A stretch of DNA of 19,540 bases from Deltaproteobacteria bacterium UBA2385 (GTDB lineage: Bacteria > Myxococcota_A > UBA796 > UBA2385): the NCBI GenBank assembly GCA_002343455.1, contig DDSR01000464.1, positions 1 to 19,540 of the forward strand, written 5' to 3'. The translations under genes and the position numbers were made by a program. The notes beneath the pieces were generated by a model. It was not told where the DNA came from. It did no database searches and saw only the letters and a list, made by a program, of their open reading frames with translations. Shown piece after piece: positions 1 to 6,394 of this stretch (its first letter is position 1; every line of letters starts with the position of its first letter).

Positions 1-10
1 GGGGAGGGGA

Positions 11-36
11 CCGGCCCGGGCTATCGCGCGGGCCGG
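11..36. terminator. Possible hairpin downstream of the first lipoprotein gene
   Basis: An inverted repeat pairs CCGGCCCG (11-18) with CGGGCCGG (29-36) around a 10-base loop. It lies just past the stop of the minus-strand gene ending at 51. On the minus strand it is followed by a C/T-rich stretch but no real T tract, so intrinsic termination is only possible. GC-rich palindromes are common by chance in such DNA. Confidence 0.25.
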
Positions 37-50
37 CCCGGAGGCGGACA

Positions 51-512
51 TCAGTCGCAGGGGCTGGCGGGGGTCTCGTCGACGGGCTCCTCTCCGTCCG
101 CGAGGACGGTCAGGGCGTCGTCGACCCAGATGGCGCCGCCATCGTCGAGCTCCAGCAGCAGGTCGACCGCGCCCGGCTCGGCGTCGGCGTCGACCAGCAG
201 GGTGATCAGCAGCTCGTCGGCCCGGGCCTCGAAGACGCAGGGGCGGACGGGGCCGTAGAAGTGCAGCTCGACCACCTGGCTCCAGTCGAAGGCCTGGTCG
301 GCGTGCAGGCCAGCGATCAGCTCCTCGCCGGGCAGGGCGACGTCGGGGTCGAGCCAGAAGCCCTCGCCGGGCTCGTCGCCGCCGGGCTCGTCCTCTCCGC
401 CGGGGAGGGGGCGGCCGTCCTCGTCGAGCTTGCCGCAGGTGTCGTCGTAGACGACGCAGGCGCCGAGGGTCGGCAGCAGGGTGAAGGTCAACAGGCGAAG
501 GGTCGTGGTCAT
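51..512 (-). CDS. Small acidic lipoprotein, Ig-like fold possible
   Basis: This encodes a 153-residue exported protein of unknown function. The N-terminus is a short lipoprotein signal: one Arg, a Leu/Thr-rich hydrophobic run, then the lipobox L-G-A-C with Cys at residue 19. A Gly/Pro/Asp/Glu-rich low-complexity linker follows (about residues 33-50). After it comes a roughly 95-residue strand-rich region containing DPDVALPGEELIAGL and ending in a WVDDALTVL strand. That layout resembles Ig/IPT-like domains of surface lipoproteins, which is inference only. Two Cys in the mature part could form a disulfide. The ATG at 512 was chosen over an upstream in-frame ATG because GGAG sits six bases before it and the signal peptide begins there. 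The gene diverges from the LOG-ferredoxin-deaminase operon. Confidence 0.75.
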   Translation of the reverse strand: MTTTLRLLTFTLLPTLGACVVYDDTCGKLDEDGRPLPGGEDEPGGDEPGEGFWLDPDVALPGEELIAGLHADQAFDWSQVVELHFYGPVRPCVFEARADELLITLLVDADAEPGAVDLLLELDDGGAIWVDDALTVLADGEEPVDETPASPCD

Positions 513-720
513 CTGCGTCTCCGAGGGTGAGAGGGCGCCCGGGGGGTGCATCCCGGACGTGTGCTTGGACCCCGAGGGCCTGGAGGAGCGCTACCGGTCT
601 CGGAAAAAAAGGTGCCGTTCCCTGAGGTGACCGCGCCGCTGCGCTGCATTACCGGGCGAGACGCGCTGGTCGGAGCCGGACTCCGCCCAGCAGGACCCAG
701 CCGAACAGGACCTTCTCCAG

Positions 721-1602
721 ATGCCGCCGATCACCAAGGCCTACAAGAACCTCGACTTCCTCAACGGGCCCAAGGCGCGCACGATCCGGATGCTCTGCGA
801 GTACGAAGAGCCGCAGCAGCGCTTCCGCGAGCAGAATGTGCGGGACACGCTGGTCTTCTACGGGTCGGCCCGGGCTGTCCCCCAGGAGCGGGCCATCGCC
901 GAGCTCTCGGCGGCCGAGCTCGAGCTGCGCGGCGCCAAGGACGGGGACGAGCGTCGCCGCTTGGACCACCAGGTCAAGCAGGCAAACCGCCGGGTGCGCC
1001 TCTCCCGCTACTACGACGAGGCCCGCGAGCTGGCGCGCCGCATCACCGAGTGGAGCATGCAGCGCAAGAGCTCCCGCTACCTGGTCGCGACCGGCGGCGG
1101 CCCGGGCATCATGGAGGCCGCCAACCGCGGGGCCGCCGACGTGCCCGGCGGTCGCAGTGTGGGCCTGGGCATCTCCCTTCCCTTCGAAGAGCAGCTCAAC
1201 CCCTACGTCTCCCCGGACCTGGGCTTCGAGTTCCACTACTTCTTCATGCGCAAGTACTGGTTCGCCTACCTGGCCAAGTCCCTGATCGTCTTTCCCGGCG
1301 GCTTCGGCACGATGGACGAGCTCTTCGAGATGCTGACCCTGCGCCAGACGGGCAAGATCAAGAAGCCGCTGCCTACCATCCTCTACGGCGCCGACTACTG
1401 GAGGCAGGTGACCGACATCCAGTCGATGGTCGACTGGGGCACCATCTCCGAGCGGGACCTGTTGCTCTTCCACCGCAGCGACAGCGTCGATGACGCCTTC
1501 GACTACCTGGTGGACGCGCTGGAGAAGGTGGAGAAGGAGCGCGCCGGGCTGGCGGACAGCGAACCGCGATCCGATCGCCGCAACCCCCTGATGGAGGACT
1601 GA
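721..1602 (+). CDS. LOG family protein (nucleoside-5'-monophosphate phosphoribohydrolase-like)
   Basis: This is a 293-residue Rossmann-fold protein of the LOG/TIGR00730 family (formerly called lysine decarboxylase). Characterised members split nucleoside 5'-monophosphates such as AMP or cytokinin nucleotides into base and ribose 5-phosphate. Both family motifs are visible: GGGPGIMEAANRG from residue 125, and PGGFGTMDE at 192-200, whose final Glu is the usual catalytic acid. The conserved Arg of the MRK motif is at 177. It is about 100 residues longer than short LOG proteins. The extra length is mainly a charged helical insert around residues 60-100 and a polar C-terminal tail. The ATG at 721 has an AGGA about ten bases upstream, which is modest. 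It is the first gene of a tightly packed operon; the next start follows its stop immediately. The substrate cannot be read from sequence. Confidence 0.9.
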   Translation: MPPITKAYKNLDFLNGPKARTIRMLCEYEEPQQRFREQNVRDTLVFYGSARAVPQERAIAELSAAELELRGAKDGDERRRLDHQVKQANRRVRLSRYYDEARELARRITEWSMQRKSSRYLVATGGGPGIMEAANRGAADVPGGRSVGLGISLPFEEQLNPYVSPDLGFEFHYFFMRKYWFAYLAKSLIVFPGGFGTMDELFEMLTLRQTGKIKKPLPTILYGADYWRQVTDIQSMVDWGTISERDLLLFHRSDSVDDAFDYLVDALEKVEKERAGLADSEPRSDRRNPLMED

Positions 1603-1998
1603 ATGACCCCGTTTGGAATCCGCAAGCGGCTCAAGGGCCTGATGGGCGACGCCGCCAAGCCGGACGTGACCAGCTACGAGCTGGTCTTCGTCCTGCCCGA
1701 CGGCAGCGAACAGAAGGTCAAGACCGAGGCCCGCTACACCCTGGCGATGGCCAGCCAGTTCCTGCCCAGCCCCATCGCCACCGGCTGCCCGGACGGACAG
1801 TGCGGGCAGTGCGTGGTCGAGGTCCTGGACGGCACCGGCATCGCCGCCATCTCGGACAGCGAGCGCAAGGTGATGGACAAGTGGCACAAGACCCCGGATC
1901 CCAAGCGGCGGCTGGCCTGCCATGCCCGGGTCGAGGGCTCGGGCGCCAGGGTCCGGGTGTTCTCGCTCTTCGACTACGACAGCGTGCGCGGAACATGA
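1603..1998 (+). CDS. Plant-type [2Fe-2S] ferredoxin
   Basis: This 131-residue cytoplasmic electron-transfer protein has a beta-grasp 2Fe-2S ferredoxin domain. The cluster ligands follow the plant-type pattern: Cys62-x4-Cys67-x2-Cys70 in GCPDGQCGQC, and a distant Cys106 in RRLACHARV. The length fits the family, with a basic N-terminal extension of about 20 residues. GGAGG lies six bases before the ATG, inside the end of the LOG gene, and the ATG follows the LOG stop codon directly. Its own stop overlaps the next start (ATGA at 1995-1998). Translational coupling to both neighbours implies it works with them or is made in step with them. No redox partner gene is adjacent; queG, which needs low-potential electrons, is convergent just downstream. 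Confidence 0.9.
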   Translation: MTPFGIRKRLKGLMGDAAKPDVTSYELVFVLPDGSEQKVKTEARYTLAMASQFLPSPIATGCPDGQCGQCVVEVLDGTGIAAISDSERKVMDKWHKTPDPKRRLACHARVEGSGARVRVFSLFDYDSVRGT

Positions 1999-3026
1999 CG
2001 GCGCCGGGGGCCCCGATGGCGGCGGCCCTGGGGCCCGCGCCCCAGGGGCTCTGTGACCAGCACATCCACGTCGGCTCAAGCGTGGCGCCGCACATCCTGT
2101 GGTCGATCGCCCACCAGCAGGGCTTCAAGCTGCCGGTGCGGGACTACTGGGAGTTCGTCGACCTGATCACGGTCAACCCGCGCCGGGACCGCAGCCTGGA
2201 CGACTACCTGCGCATCCTGCACGAGTGGACCGAGCGCATCCAGTCCAGCCCGATGGCGATCGAGCGCAGCGTCTACGAGATCATCGGCAAGGAGTACCGC
2301 GGCAGCCGGGTCGAGCAGATCGAGCTGCGCTTCAACCCGATGAAGCGCAACGAGGGCGGGGCCCGCGATCTGGACCACATCATCCACGCCGCCATTCGGG
2401 GCATGGACCGGGCCTGCCTGGAGTACGGGGTCAAGGCGGGCATCATCTTCTGCCTGGCGCGGGAGTTCACCGCCGAGCTGAACGAGATCCTGGTCGAGAA
2501 GGCCATCATGTACATGCCGCGCGGCGTGGTGGGCATCGACCTGGCCGGCACCGAGCAGAACCCGATGGAGCTGTCGGACTCGGTCGGGCGCTACGCCCGG
2601 CTCTTCGCCCGGGCGCGAGAGGCCGGGCTGGGGACCACGGTGCACACCGGCGAGACTCCGGCCACCTCGGGCGAGGGCGTCATCGCCGTCCTCCAGCAGC
2701 TCAAGCCGGCCCGCATCGGGCACGGCATCCGCGCCGCCTACAACGACGAGGCCATGAAGCGCCTCGCCGACACCGGCACCGTGCTGGAGATCTGCCCGAC
2801 CAGCAACCTGCACACCCGGGCCGTGCGGCACCTCGAGGAGTTCCGCTTCATCCTCGGCTCCTTCGTCGAGCGGGGCATCCGCTTCACCGTCAACACCGAC
2901 GGCACCTACCTCTGCTCGACCAGCCTGCAGCGGGAGTTCAGCCTGCTGCGCGAGGCCGAGATCCTCAACGCCGACGAGCTGGAGCGCGCCCGCGCCCTGG
3001 CCTTCGAGACCAGCTTCATCGGCTGA
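1995..3026 (+). CDS. Adenosine deaminase family amidohydrolase
   Basis: This is a 343-residue TIM-barrel metallohydrolase of the adenosine deaminase family, which hydrolytically deaminates adenine nucleosides or related purines. Expected zinc and catalytic motifs are present: DQHIHVG near the N-terminus (His23, His25), HTGE with His217 and catalytic Glu220, IGHG with His243, CPTSNLHTRAV, and NTD with zinc ligand Asp302. The canonical family motif is S/T-D-D-P. Here the second Asp, which contacts the purine N7 in mammalian ADA, is replaced by Gly303 (NTDGTYL). Substrate preference may therefore differ from adenosine. The ATG at 1995 overlaps the ferredoxin stop by four bases and removes a spurious upstream extension. 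The 3' end overlaps the end of convergent queG by 11 bases. With LOG upstream, purine salvage or purine-like metabolism is a reasonable inference. Confidence 0.88.
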   Translation: MTAPGAPMAAALGPAPQGLCDQHIHVGSSVAPHILWSIAHQQGFKLPVRDYWEFVDLITVNPRRDRSLDDYLRILHEWTERIQSSPMAIERSVYEIIGKEYRGSRVEQIELRFNPMKRNEGGARDLDHIIHAAIRGMDRACLEYGVKAGIIFCLAREFTAELNEILVEKAIMYMPRGVVGIDLAGTEQNPMELSDSVGRYARLFARAREAGLGTTVHTGETPATSGEGVIAVLQQLKPARIGHGIRAAYNDEAMKRLADTGTVLEICPTSNLHTRAVRHLEEFRFILGSFVERGIRFTVNTDGTYLCSTSLQREFSLLREAEILNADELERARALAFETSFIG

Positions 3027-4056
3027 GGCGCTCCAGGGCCCAGCTCGCCGCCTCCGAGACCACCGGGTCGGCGTGGGAGCGGGCGTGCTGCAGGCAGCGC
3101 TCCGCGGCCGGGTCGCCGATGTTGCCGAGCACGATGGCGGCGTTGCGCTTGAGGCCAATGGCGCCGGGCCGGCGCAGGGGCGAGCCCTCGAAGCAGCGCT
3201 CGACGACCTCGTCCTCCTCCAGCAGCAGCCGGTCCAGCTCCAGCCAGGCCTGGCCCGGGCGGGGCGAGAGGTCCAGCTCGGGCGAGAGCGGAGGGTTGTG
3301 GTTGTGGGGGCAGACCTCCTGGCAGAGGTCGCAGCCGAAGACCCAGCGGCCCATGCCAGGCCGCAGCTCCTCGGGGATGGGGCCCCGGTGCTCGATCGTC
3401 AGGTAGGAGATGCAGCGGCGGGCGTCGAGCTGGTGGGCGTCGATGAAGGCCTCGGTCGGGCAGAGGTCCAGGCAGCGCCTGCACGAGCCGCAGTGGCGGG
3501 CGGCGTCGGCCAGCGGCGGGTCGGCCGGCAGCTCCACGTCGACGAAGAAGACCGCCAGGAAGAGGAAGCTGCCCTGGCCGGGCAGGATGATGCAGCAGTT
3601 CTTGCCGATGTAGCCGAGGCCGGCGCGCTCGGCCCAGGCCCGCTCCAGGATCGGGCGCGAGTCGACCCCCCAGTACAGGCCCAGCTCGGGCTGGTCCTCG
3701 CGCAGGATGCGGGCGAGGCGTCGCAGGCGCTTGCCGACGAGGTTGTGGTAGTCGCGGCCCCAGGCGTAGCGGGCCACCATCCCGGTCAGGCCGCCGGGGT
3801 CGGGCGGGCGAGGCCAGGCGTAGTCGACCCCCAGGACGACCGCGGCGCGCGCCCCGGGCAGCAGCAGCCCGGGATCCTGGCGAGGGTCCCGGCCGCGGAC
3901 CATCCAGCCCATCCCCGCCTGCCGGCCCTGGGCCAGGAAGGCGTCGTAGTGGCCGATGTCCAGCCCCTCCTCGACCGCGCAGAAGCGGGTGCGGAGGAAG
4001 CCGAGCTCCGCGCAACGTCTGCGGATCTGCGCGGCGATGGTCTCTTCCCTGCTCAT
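3016..4056 (-). CDS. queG: Epoxyqueuosine reductase QueG
   Basis: This 346-residue cobalamin- and iron-sulfur-dependent enzyme carries out the last step of tRNA queuosine synthesis, reducing epoxyqueuosine to queuosine. The N-terminal half carries the cobalamin-binding core, including the family signature YWGVDSRPILERAWAERAG followed by GYIGKN. Two 4Fe-4S motifs follow: Cys189, Cys192, Cys195 and Cys199 (CGSCRRCLDLCP), and Cys242, Cys245 and Cys249 (CDLCQEVCP) with an additional upstream Cys. The C-terminal about 70 residues (RRPGAIGLKRNAAIVLGNIG and on) form a HEAT-like helical repeat typical of QueG. The length is normal. A purine-rich GGGGAGAGG precedes the ATG. The gene is divergent from trxB with a 70-base gap and convergent with the deaminase gene. 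Confidence 0.95.
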   Translation of the reverse strand: MSREETIAAQIRRRCAELGFLRTRFCAVEEGLDIGHYDAFLAQGRQAGMGWMVRGRDPRQDPGLLLPGARAAVVLGVDYAWPRPPDPGGLTGMVARYAWGRDYHNLVGKRLRRLARILREDQPELGLYWGVDSRPILERAWAERAGLGYIGKNCCIILPGQGSFLFLAVFFVDVELPADPPLADAARHCGSCRRCLDLCPTEAFIDAHQLDARRCISYLTIEHRGPIPEELRPGMGRWVFGCDLCQEVCPHNHNPPLSPELDLSPRPGQAWLELDRLLLEEDEVVERCFEGSPLRRPGAIGLKRNAAIVLGNIGDPAAERCLQHARSHADPVVSEAASWALERLSR

Positions 4057-4126
4057 GGCCTCTCCCCCCGCCTCTCCGCGCGATTAAGACCTGCGCCTTC
4101 TCTCCCGCAACCGCATCGAGGCTCCC

Positions 4127-5068
4127 ATGTCCGACCCCCGCATCGAGAACGTCGTCATCTTCGGCTCCGGCCCCGCCGGCCTGACCGCGGCGCTGTACGC
4201 CGCCCGTGCCAACCTCGAGCCCATCGTCTACGAGGGCGTCGAGCCCGGCGGGCAGCTCATGACCACCACCGAGGTCGAGAACTTCCCCGGCCACGAGAAC
4301 GGCATCATGGGCCCCGAGCTGATGGAGGTCATGAAGAAGCAGGTCGAGCGCTTCGGCACCCGCTTCGTGCTCGACGAGTGCACCGCGGTCGACTTCTCGC
4401 AGTGGCCCTACCGCTTCACCACCTCGCAGGGCCAGGGCCAGGCCCGCACCATCATCATCGCGACCGGCGCCTCGGCCCGCTACCTGGGCCTGCCCAACGA
4501 GCTGCGCCTGCGCGGCCACGGCGTCTCCGCCTGCGCCACCTGCGACGGCTTCTTCTTCCGCGGTCAGGAGATCGCCGTCGTCGGCGGCGGCGACTCGGCC
4601 GCCGAAGAGGCCGGCTTCCTGACCCGCTTCGCCAGCAAGGTCCACCTGCTGGTGCGGCGCGACAAGCTGCGCGCCAGCAAGATCATGCAGGACCGGGTCC
4701 TGGCCAACCCCAAGATCCAGGTCCACTGGAACCACGGCGTCGCCGACGTCCTGGGCGAGAAGCAGGTCGAGGGCATCCGGGTCCAGGACTACGTCACGGG
4801 CCAGGTGGCCGACTGGACGCAGATCAAGGGCCTCTTCCTGGCGATCGGCCACACGCCCAACAGCAGGCCCTTCGTGCACGCCCTGGACCACGACGAGCAG
4901 GGCTACCTGGTGACCGCGCCGGGGGCCACGCGGACGAACCTGCCGGGGGTCTTCGCCTGCGGCGATGTGCAGGATCGGCACTGGCGCCAGGCGATCACCG
5001 CGGCGGGCACGGGCTGCATGGCGGCGCTGGAGGCCGAGCGGTGGCTGGAGGGGCAGGGCGGGCACTGA
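4127..5068 (+). CDS. trxB: Thioredoxin-disulfide reductase
   Basis: This is a 313-residue FAD/NADPH flavoprotein that reduces thioredoxin in the cytoplasm. Motifs appear in order: FAD-binding GSGPAG at residues 13-18, redox-active CATCDG with Cys136 and Cys139, NADPH-binding GGGDSAAEE about residue 151 onward, ATGAS, and the C-terminal FAD motif ACGDVQD. Length and architecture match bacterial low-molecular-weight TrxB. GAGG lies a few bases before the ATG. No thioredoxin gene is adjacent. The gene stands alone between divergent queG and the palindrome-rich intergenic block downstream. Confidence 0.96.
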   Translation: MSDPRIENVVIFGSGPAGLTAALYAARANLEPIVYEGVEPGGQLMTTTEVENFPGHENGIMGPELMEVMKKQVERFGTRFVLDECTAVDFSQWPYRFTTSQGQGQARTIIIATGASARYLGLPNELRLRGHGVSACATCDGFFFRGQEIAVVGGGDSAAEEAGFLTRFASKVHLLVRRDKLRASKIMQDRVLANPKIQVHWNHGVADVLGEKQVEGIRVQDYVTGQVADWTQIKGLFLAIGHTPNSRPFVHALDHDEQGYLVTAPGATRTNLPGVFACGDVQDRHWRQAITAAGTGCMAALEAERWLEGQGGH

Positions 5069-5128
5069 GGGGGGCCGGCGTCTTGAGGTTCCCGGAGACC
5101 CGAAGAGCGCGGCCCAGGGCCCCCGCGC

Positions 5129-5153
5129 CGAAGATCCCCCACGGGGATCTTCG
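5129..5153. repeat. Palindromic hairpin repeat, copy 1
   Basis: A perfect inverted repeat: arm CGAAGATCCCC (5129-5139), loop CAC, arm GGGGATCTTCG (5143-5153), an 11-base-pair stem. It lies about 60 bases after the trxB stop. It shares the GAAGATCCC...GGGATCTTC core with a second copy 27 bases further on. It could act as a transcription terminator, although no T tract follows, or as a REP-like dispersed palindrome. Confidence 0.8.
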
Positions 5154-5157
5154 ACCC

Positions 5158-5175
5158 CGAACGACCACCCGTTCG
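5158..5175. repeat. Small inverted repeat between the two hairpins
   Basis: CGAACG (5158-5163) pairs with CGTTCG (5170-5175) around a six-base loop. It sits centrally between the two larger hairpins, so the block forms three consecutive stem-loops. A six-base stem is weak alone; its placement is the reason to record it. Confidence 0.4.
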
Positions 5176-5179
5176 ACCC

Positions 5180-5204
5180 TGAAGATCCCGCTGGGGGATC
5201 TTCA
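5180..5204. repeat. Palindromic hairpin repeat, copy 2
   Basis: Arm TGAAGATCCC (5180-5189), loop GCTGG, arm GGGATCTTCA (5195-5204), a 10-base-pair stem. It has the same 23-base core length and the same outer nine bases of each arm as copy 1, and differs only in the centre. Conserved arms with a variable centre suggest a repeat family rather than chance. It lies 40 bases before the GTG of the VOC gene. Confidence 0.8.
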
Positions 5205-5243
5205 ACCCAAGGGATAGCTCCTGGGCACCACCCGGAGTCGCCC

Positions 5244-5636
5244 GTGATCGATCACCTGACCCTCCTCGTCCGCGACTACGCCCGCTCCCGCGACTTCTAC
5301 CTCCAGGCCCTGGCGCCCCTCGGCTACACGATGGTCATGGAGCTGACCCGCGAGCAGATCCCCGTGCTGGAGTTCCCGGCGACCTGCGGCCTCGGCGTGA
5401 ACGGCAAACCCGACCTCTGGCTGCGCCCCTCCGCGGACGGTGTGATCGCCCCCACCCACATCGCCTTTCGCGCCGCCGACCGCGCCACGGTGGACGCCTT
5501 CCATGCCGCCGCCCTGGCCGCGGGCGCCACCGACAACGGCGCCCCCGGTCCGCGCCCGCACTACCACCCCGGCTACTACGGCGCCTTCGTGCTCGACCCC
5601 GACGGCTACAACATCGAGGCGGTCTGCCACGGGTGA
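5244..5636 (+). CDS. VOC family (glyoxalase/bleomycin-resistance fold) protein
   Basis: This is a 130-residue single-domain vicinal-oxygen-chelate protein. Two beta-alpha-beta-beta-beta modules are recognisable. The N-terminus reads IDHLTLLVRDYARSRDFY, with the metal-ligand-type His after the first strand. THIAFRA carries the second-module His. The C-terminal strand DPDGYNIEAVCH carries the final Glu ligand. Such proteins include lyases, dioxygenases and binding proteins, so the reaction cannot be assigned. The GTG at 5244 was chosen because GGAG lies six bases upstream and the domain begins right there; the open frame further upstream only reads through the palindromic repeats. Its stop overlaps the next gene (GTGA at 5633-5636), so the two are probably translationally coupled. 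Confidence 0.88.
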   Translation: MIDHLTLLVRDYARSRDFYLQALAPLGYTMVMELTREQIPVLEFPATCGLGVNGKPDLWLRPSADGVIAPTHIAFRAADRATVDAFHAAALAAGATDNGAPGPRPHYHPGYYGAFVLDPDGYNIEAVCHG

Positions 5637-6364
5637 GTCGGCGTCGGGTCATGAGAACGGACGCGGCCTTGAGCCTCGGCCTCGCCCTGGTCTGGCTGCT
5701 CCTGGTCTGGCGGGTCGGCCCGCCCACCGGCGACTTCGCCAACTACCACGTCTCCGCCTCGCTCTGGTTGGAGGGGCAGGACCTCTCCCGTCTGTACGAC
5801 TACCGCTGGTTCGGTGAGCAGGCGACGCGGCTGGGCTGGGCGGACAAGCCGGTGGGCTTCCCGGTGCTCACCCCTCCCACGGTGCTCTTCGCGCTGCCGC
5901 TGGTGCCGCTCGGCCTGCACGGTGCCGCCCTGGCCTGGCAGCTCCTCCAGGGGGTCATGGGCCTGCTGCTGGCCTTCGTCCTGGCTCGCGGCGCCGGCCG
6001 GCCGCTGTGGACCGCGCTGGCCCTGATGCTGGCCTTCTGGCCCTCCTGGCGAAGCCACCTCGAGCAGGGACAGTTCCACCTGCCGGCGGTGCTGCTGGTG
6101 GCCCTCGGCTATTTGCTCATCGTGCGAGGTCGGACCGCGGGGGCGGGAGCCTGCTGGGGGCTGGCCGCCGGGATGAAGCTCTTCGCCTGGCCGCTGCTGC
6201 CGCTGCTGTTGCTGGGAAGACAGTGGCGGGCCTCGGCCGCCTTCGTGGGGGTGCTCGCCCTGGGGAGCCTCGCCAGCTTCGGCCTGCTGGGCCTGGATCT
6301 GAACCTGCGCTGGGTGCGGGAGATCGCCCCCGCCTCGGCCAGCGGCATGTTCATGGATCCCTAG
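5633..6364 (+). CDS. GT87/DUF2029-like membrane glycosyltransferase, N-terminal part ended by amber codon
   Basis: This is the 5' half of a broken multispanning membrane glycosyltransferase, 243 residues to the TAG. The region after the first membrane helix, GDFANYHVSASLWLEGQDLSRLYD, matches the periplasmic loop of GT87 (polyprenyl-phosphate-mannose-dependent) transferases, with the catalytic-type Asp after the first helix. PPTVLFALPLVPL and GMKLFAWPLLPLLLLGRQW are further family-like segments. About six hydrophobic helices are visible. The TAG falls mid-domain after FMDP, and the same frame continues open for 1053 bases with more membrane helices. The GTG at 5633 overlaps the VOC stop; an ATG at 5651 is an alternative start six codons in. 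As it stands this product would lack half its membrane domain. Confidence 0.75.
   Translation: MSRRRVMRTDAALSLGLALVWLLLVWRVGPPTGDFANYHVSASLWLEGQDLSRLYDYRWFGEQATRLGWADKPVGFPVLTPPTVLFALPLVPLGLHGAALAWQLLQGVMGLLLAFVLARGAGRPLWTALALMLAFWPSWRSHLEQGQFHLPAVLLVALGYLLIVRGRTAGAGACWGLAAGMKLFAWPLLPLLLLGRQWRASAAFVGVLALGSLASFGLLGLDLNLRWVREIAPASASGMFMDP
6362..6364 (+). other. In-frame amber codon splitting the glycosyltransferase gene
   Basis: The TAG follows ATGGATCCC in frame. The codons after it read S-P-Y-L-Q-G-L-G-A-G-L-R and run without frame change into the C-terminal half. A single C-to-T transition of CAG (Gln) would produce it and would restore FMDPQSPYLQ. Possible causes are a real nonsense mutation, a sequencing or assembly error, or readthrough. 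Confidence 0.85.
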
Positions 6365-6394
6365 AGCCCCTACCTCCAGGGGCTGGGCGCCGGG

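Noticed and set aside
513..720. A gene or RNA in the gap before the LOG gene
   Set aside because: Only a short A7 tract and weak open frames are present; no convincing promoter, hairpin or protein was found.
2906..5065. Very long open frame on the minus strand across queG and trxB
   Set aside because: It overlaps two genes with clear catalytic motifs; its composition (Arg/Gly/Ala/Pro/Leu runs) is that of a high-GC shadow frame.
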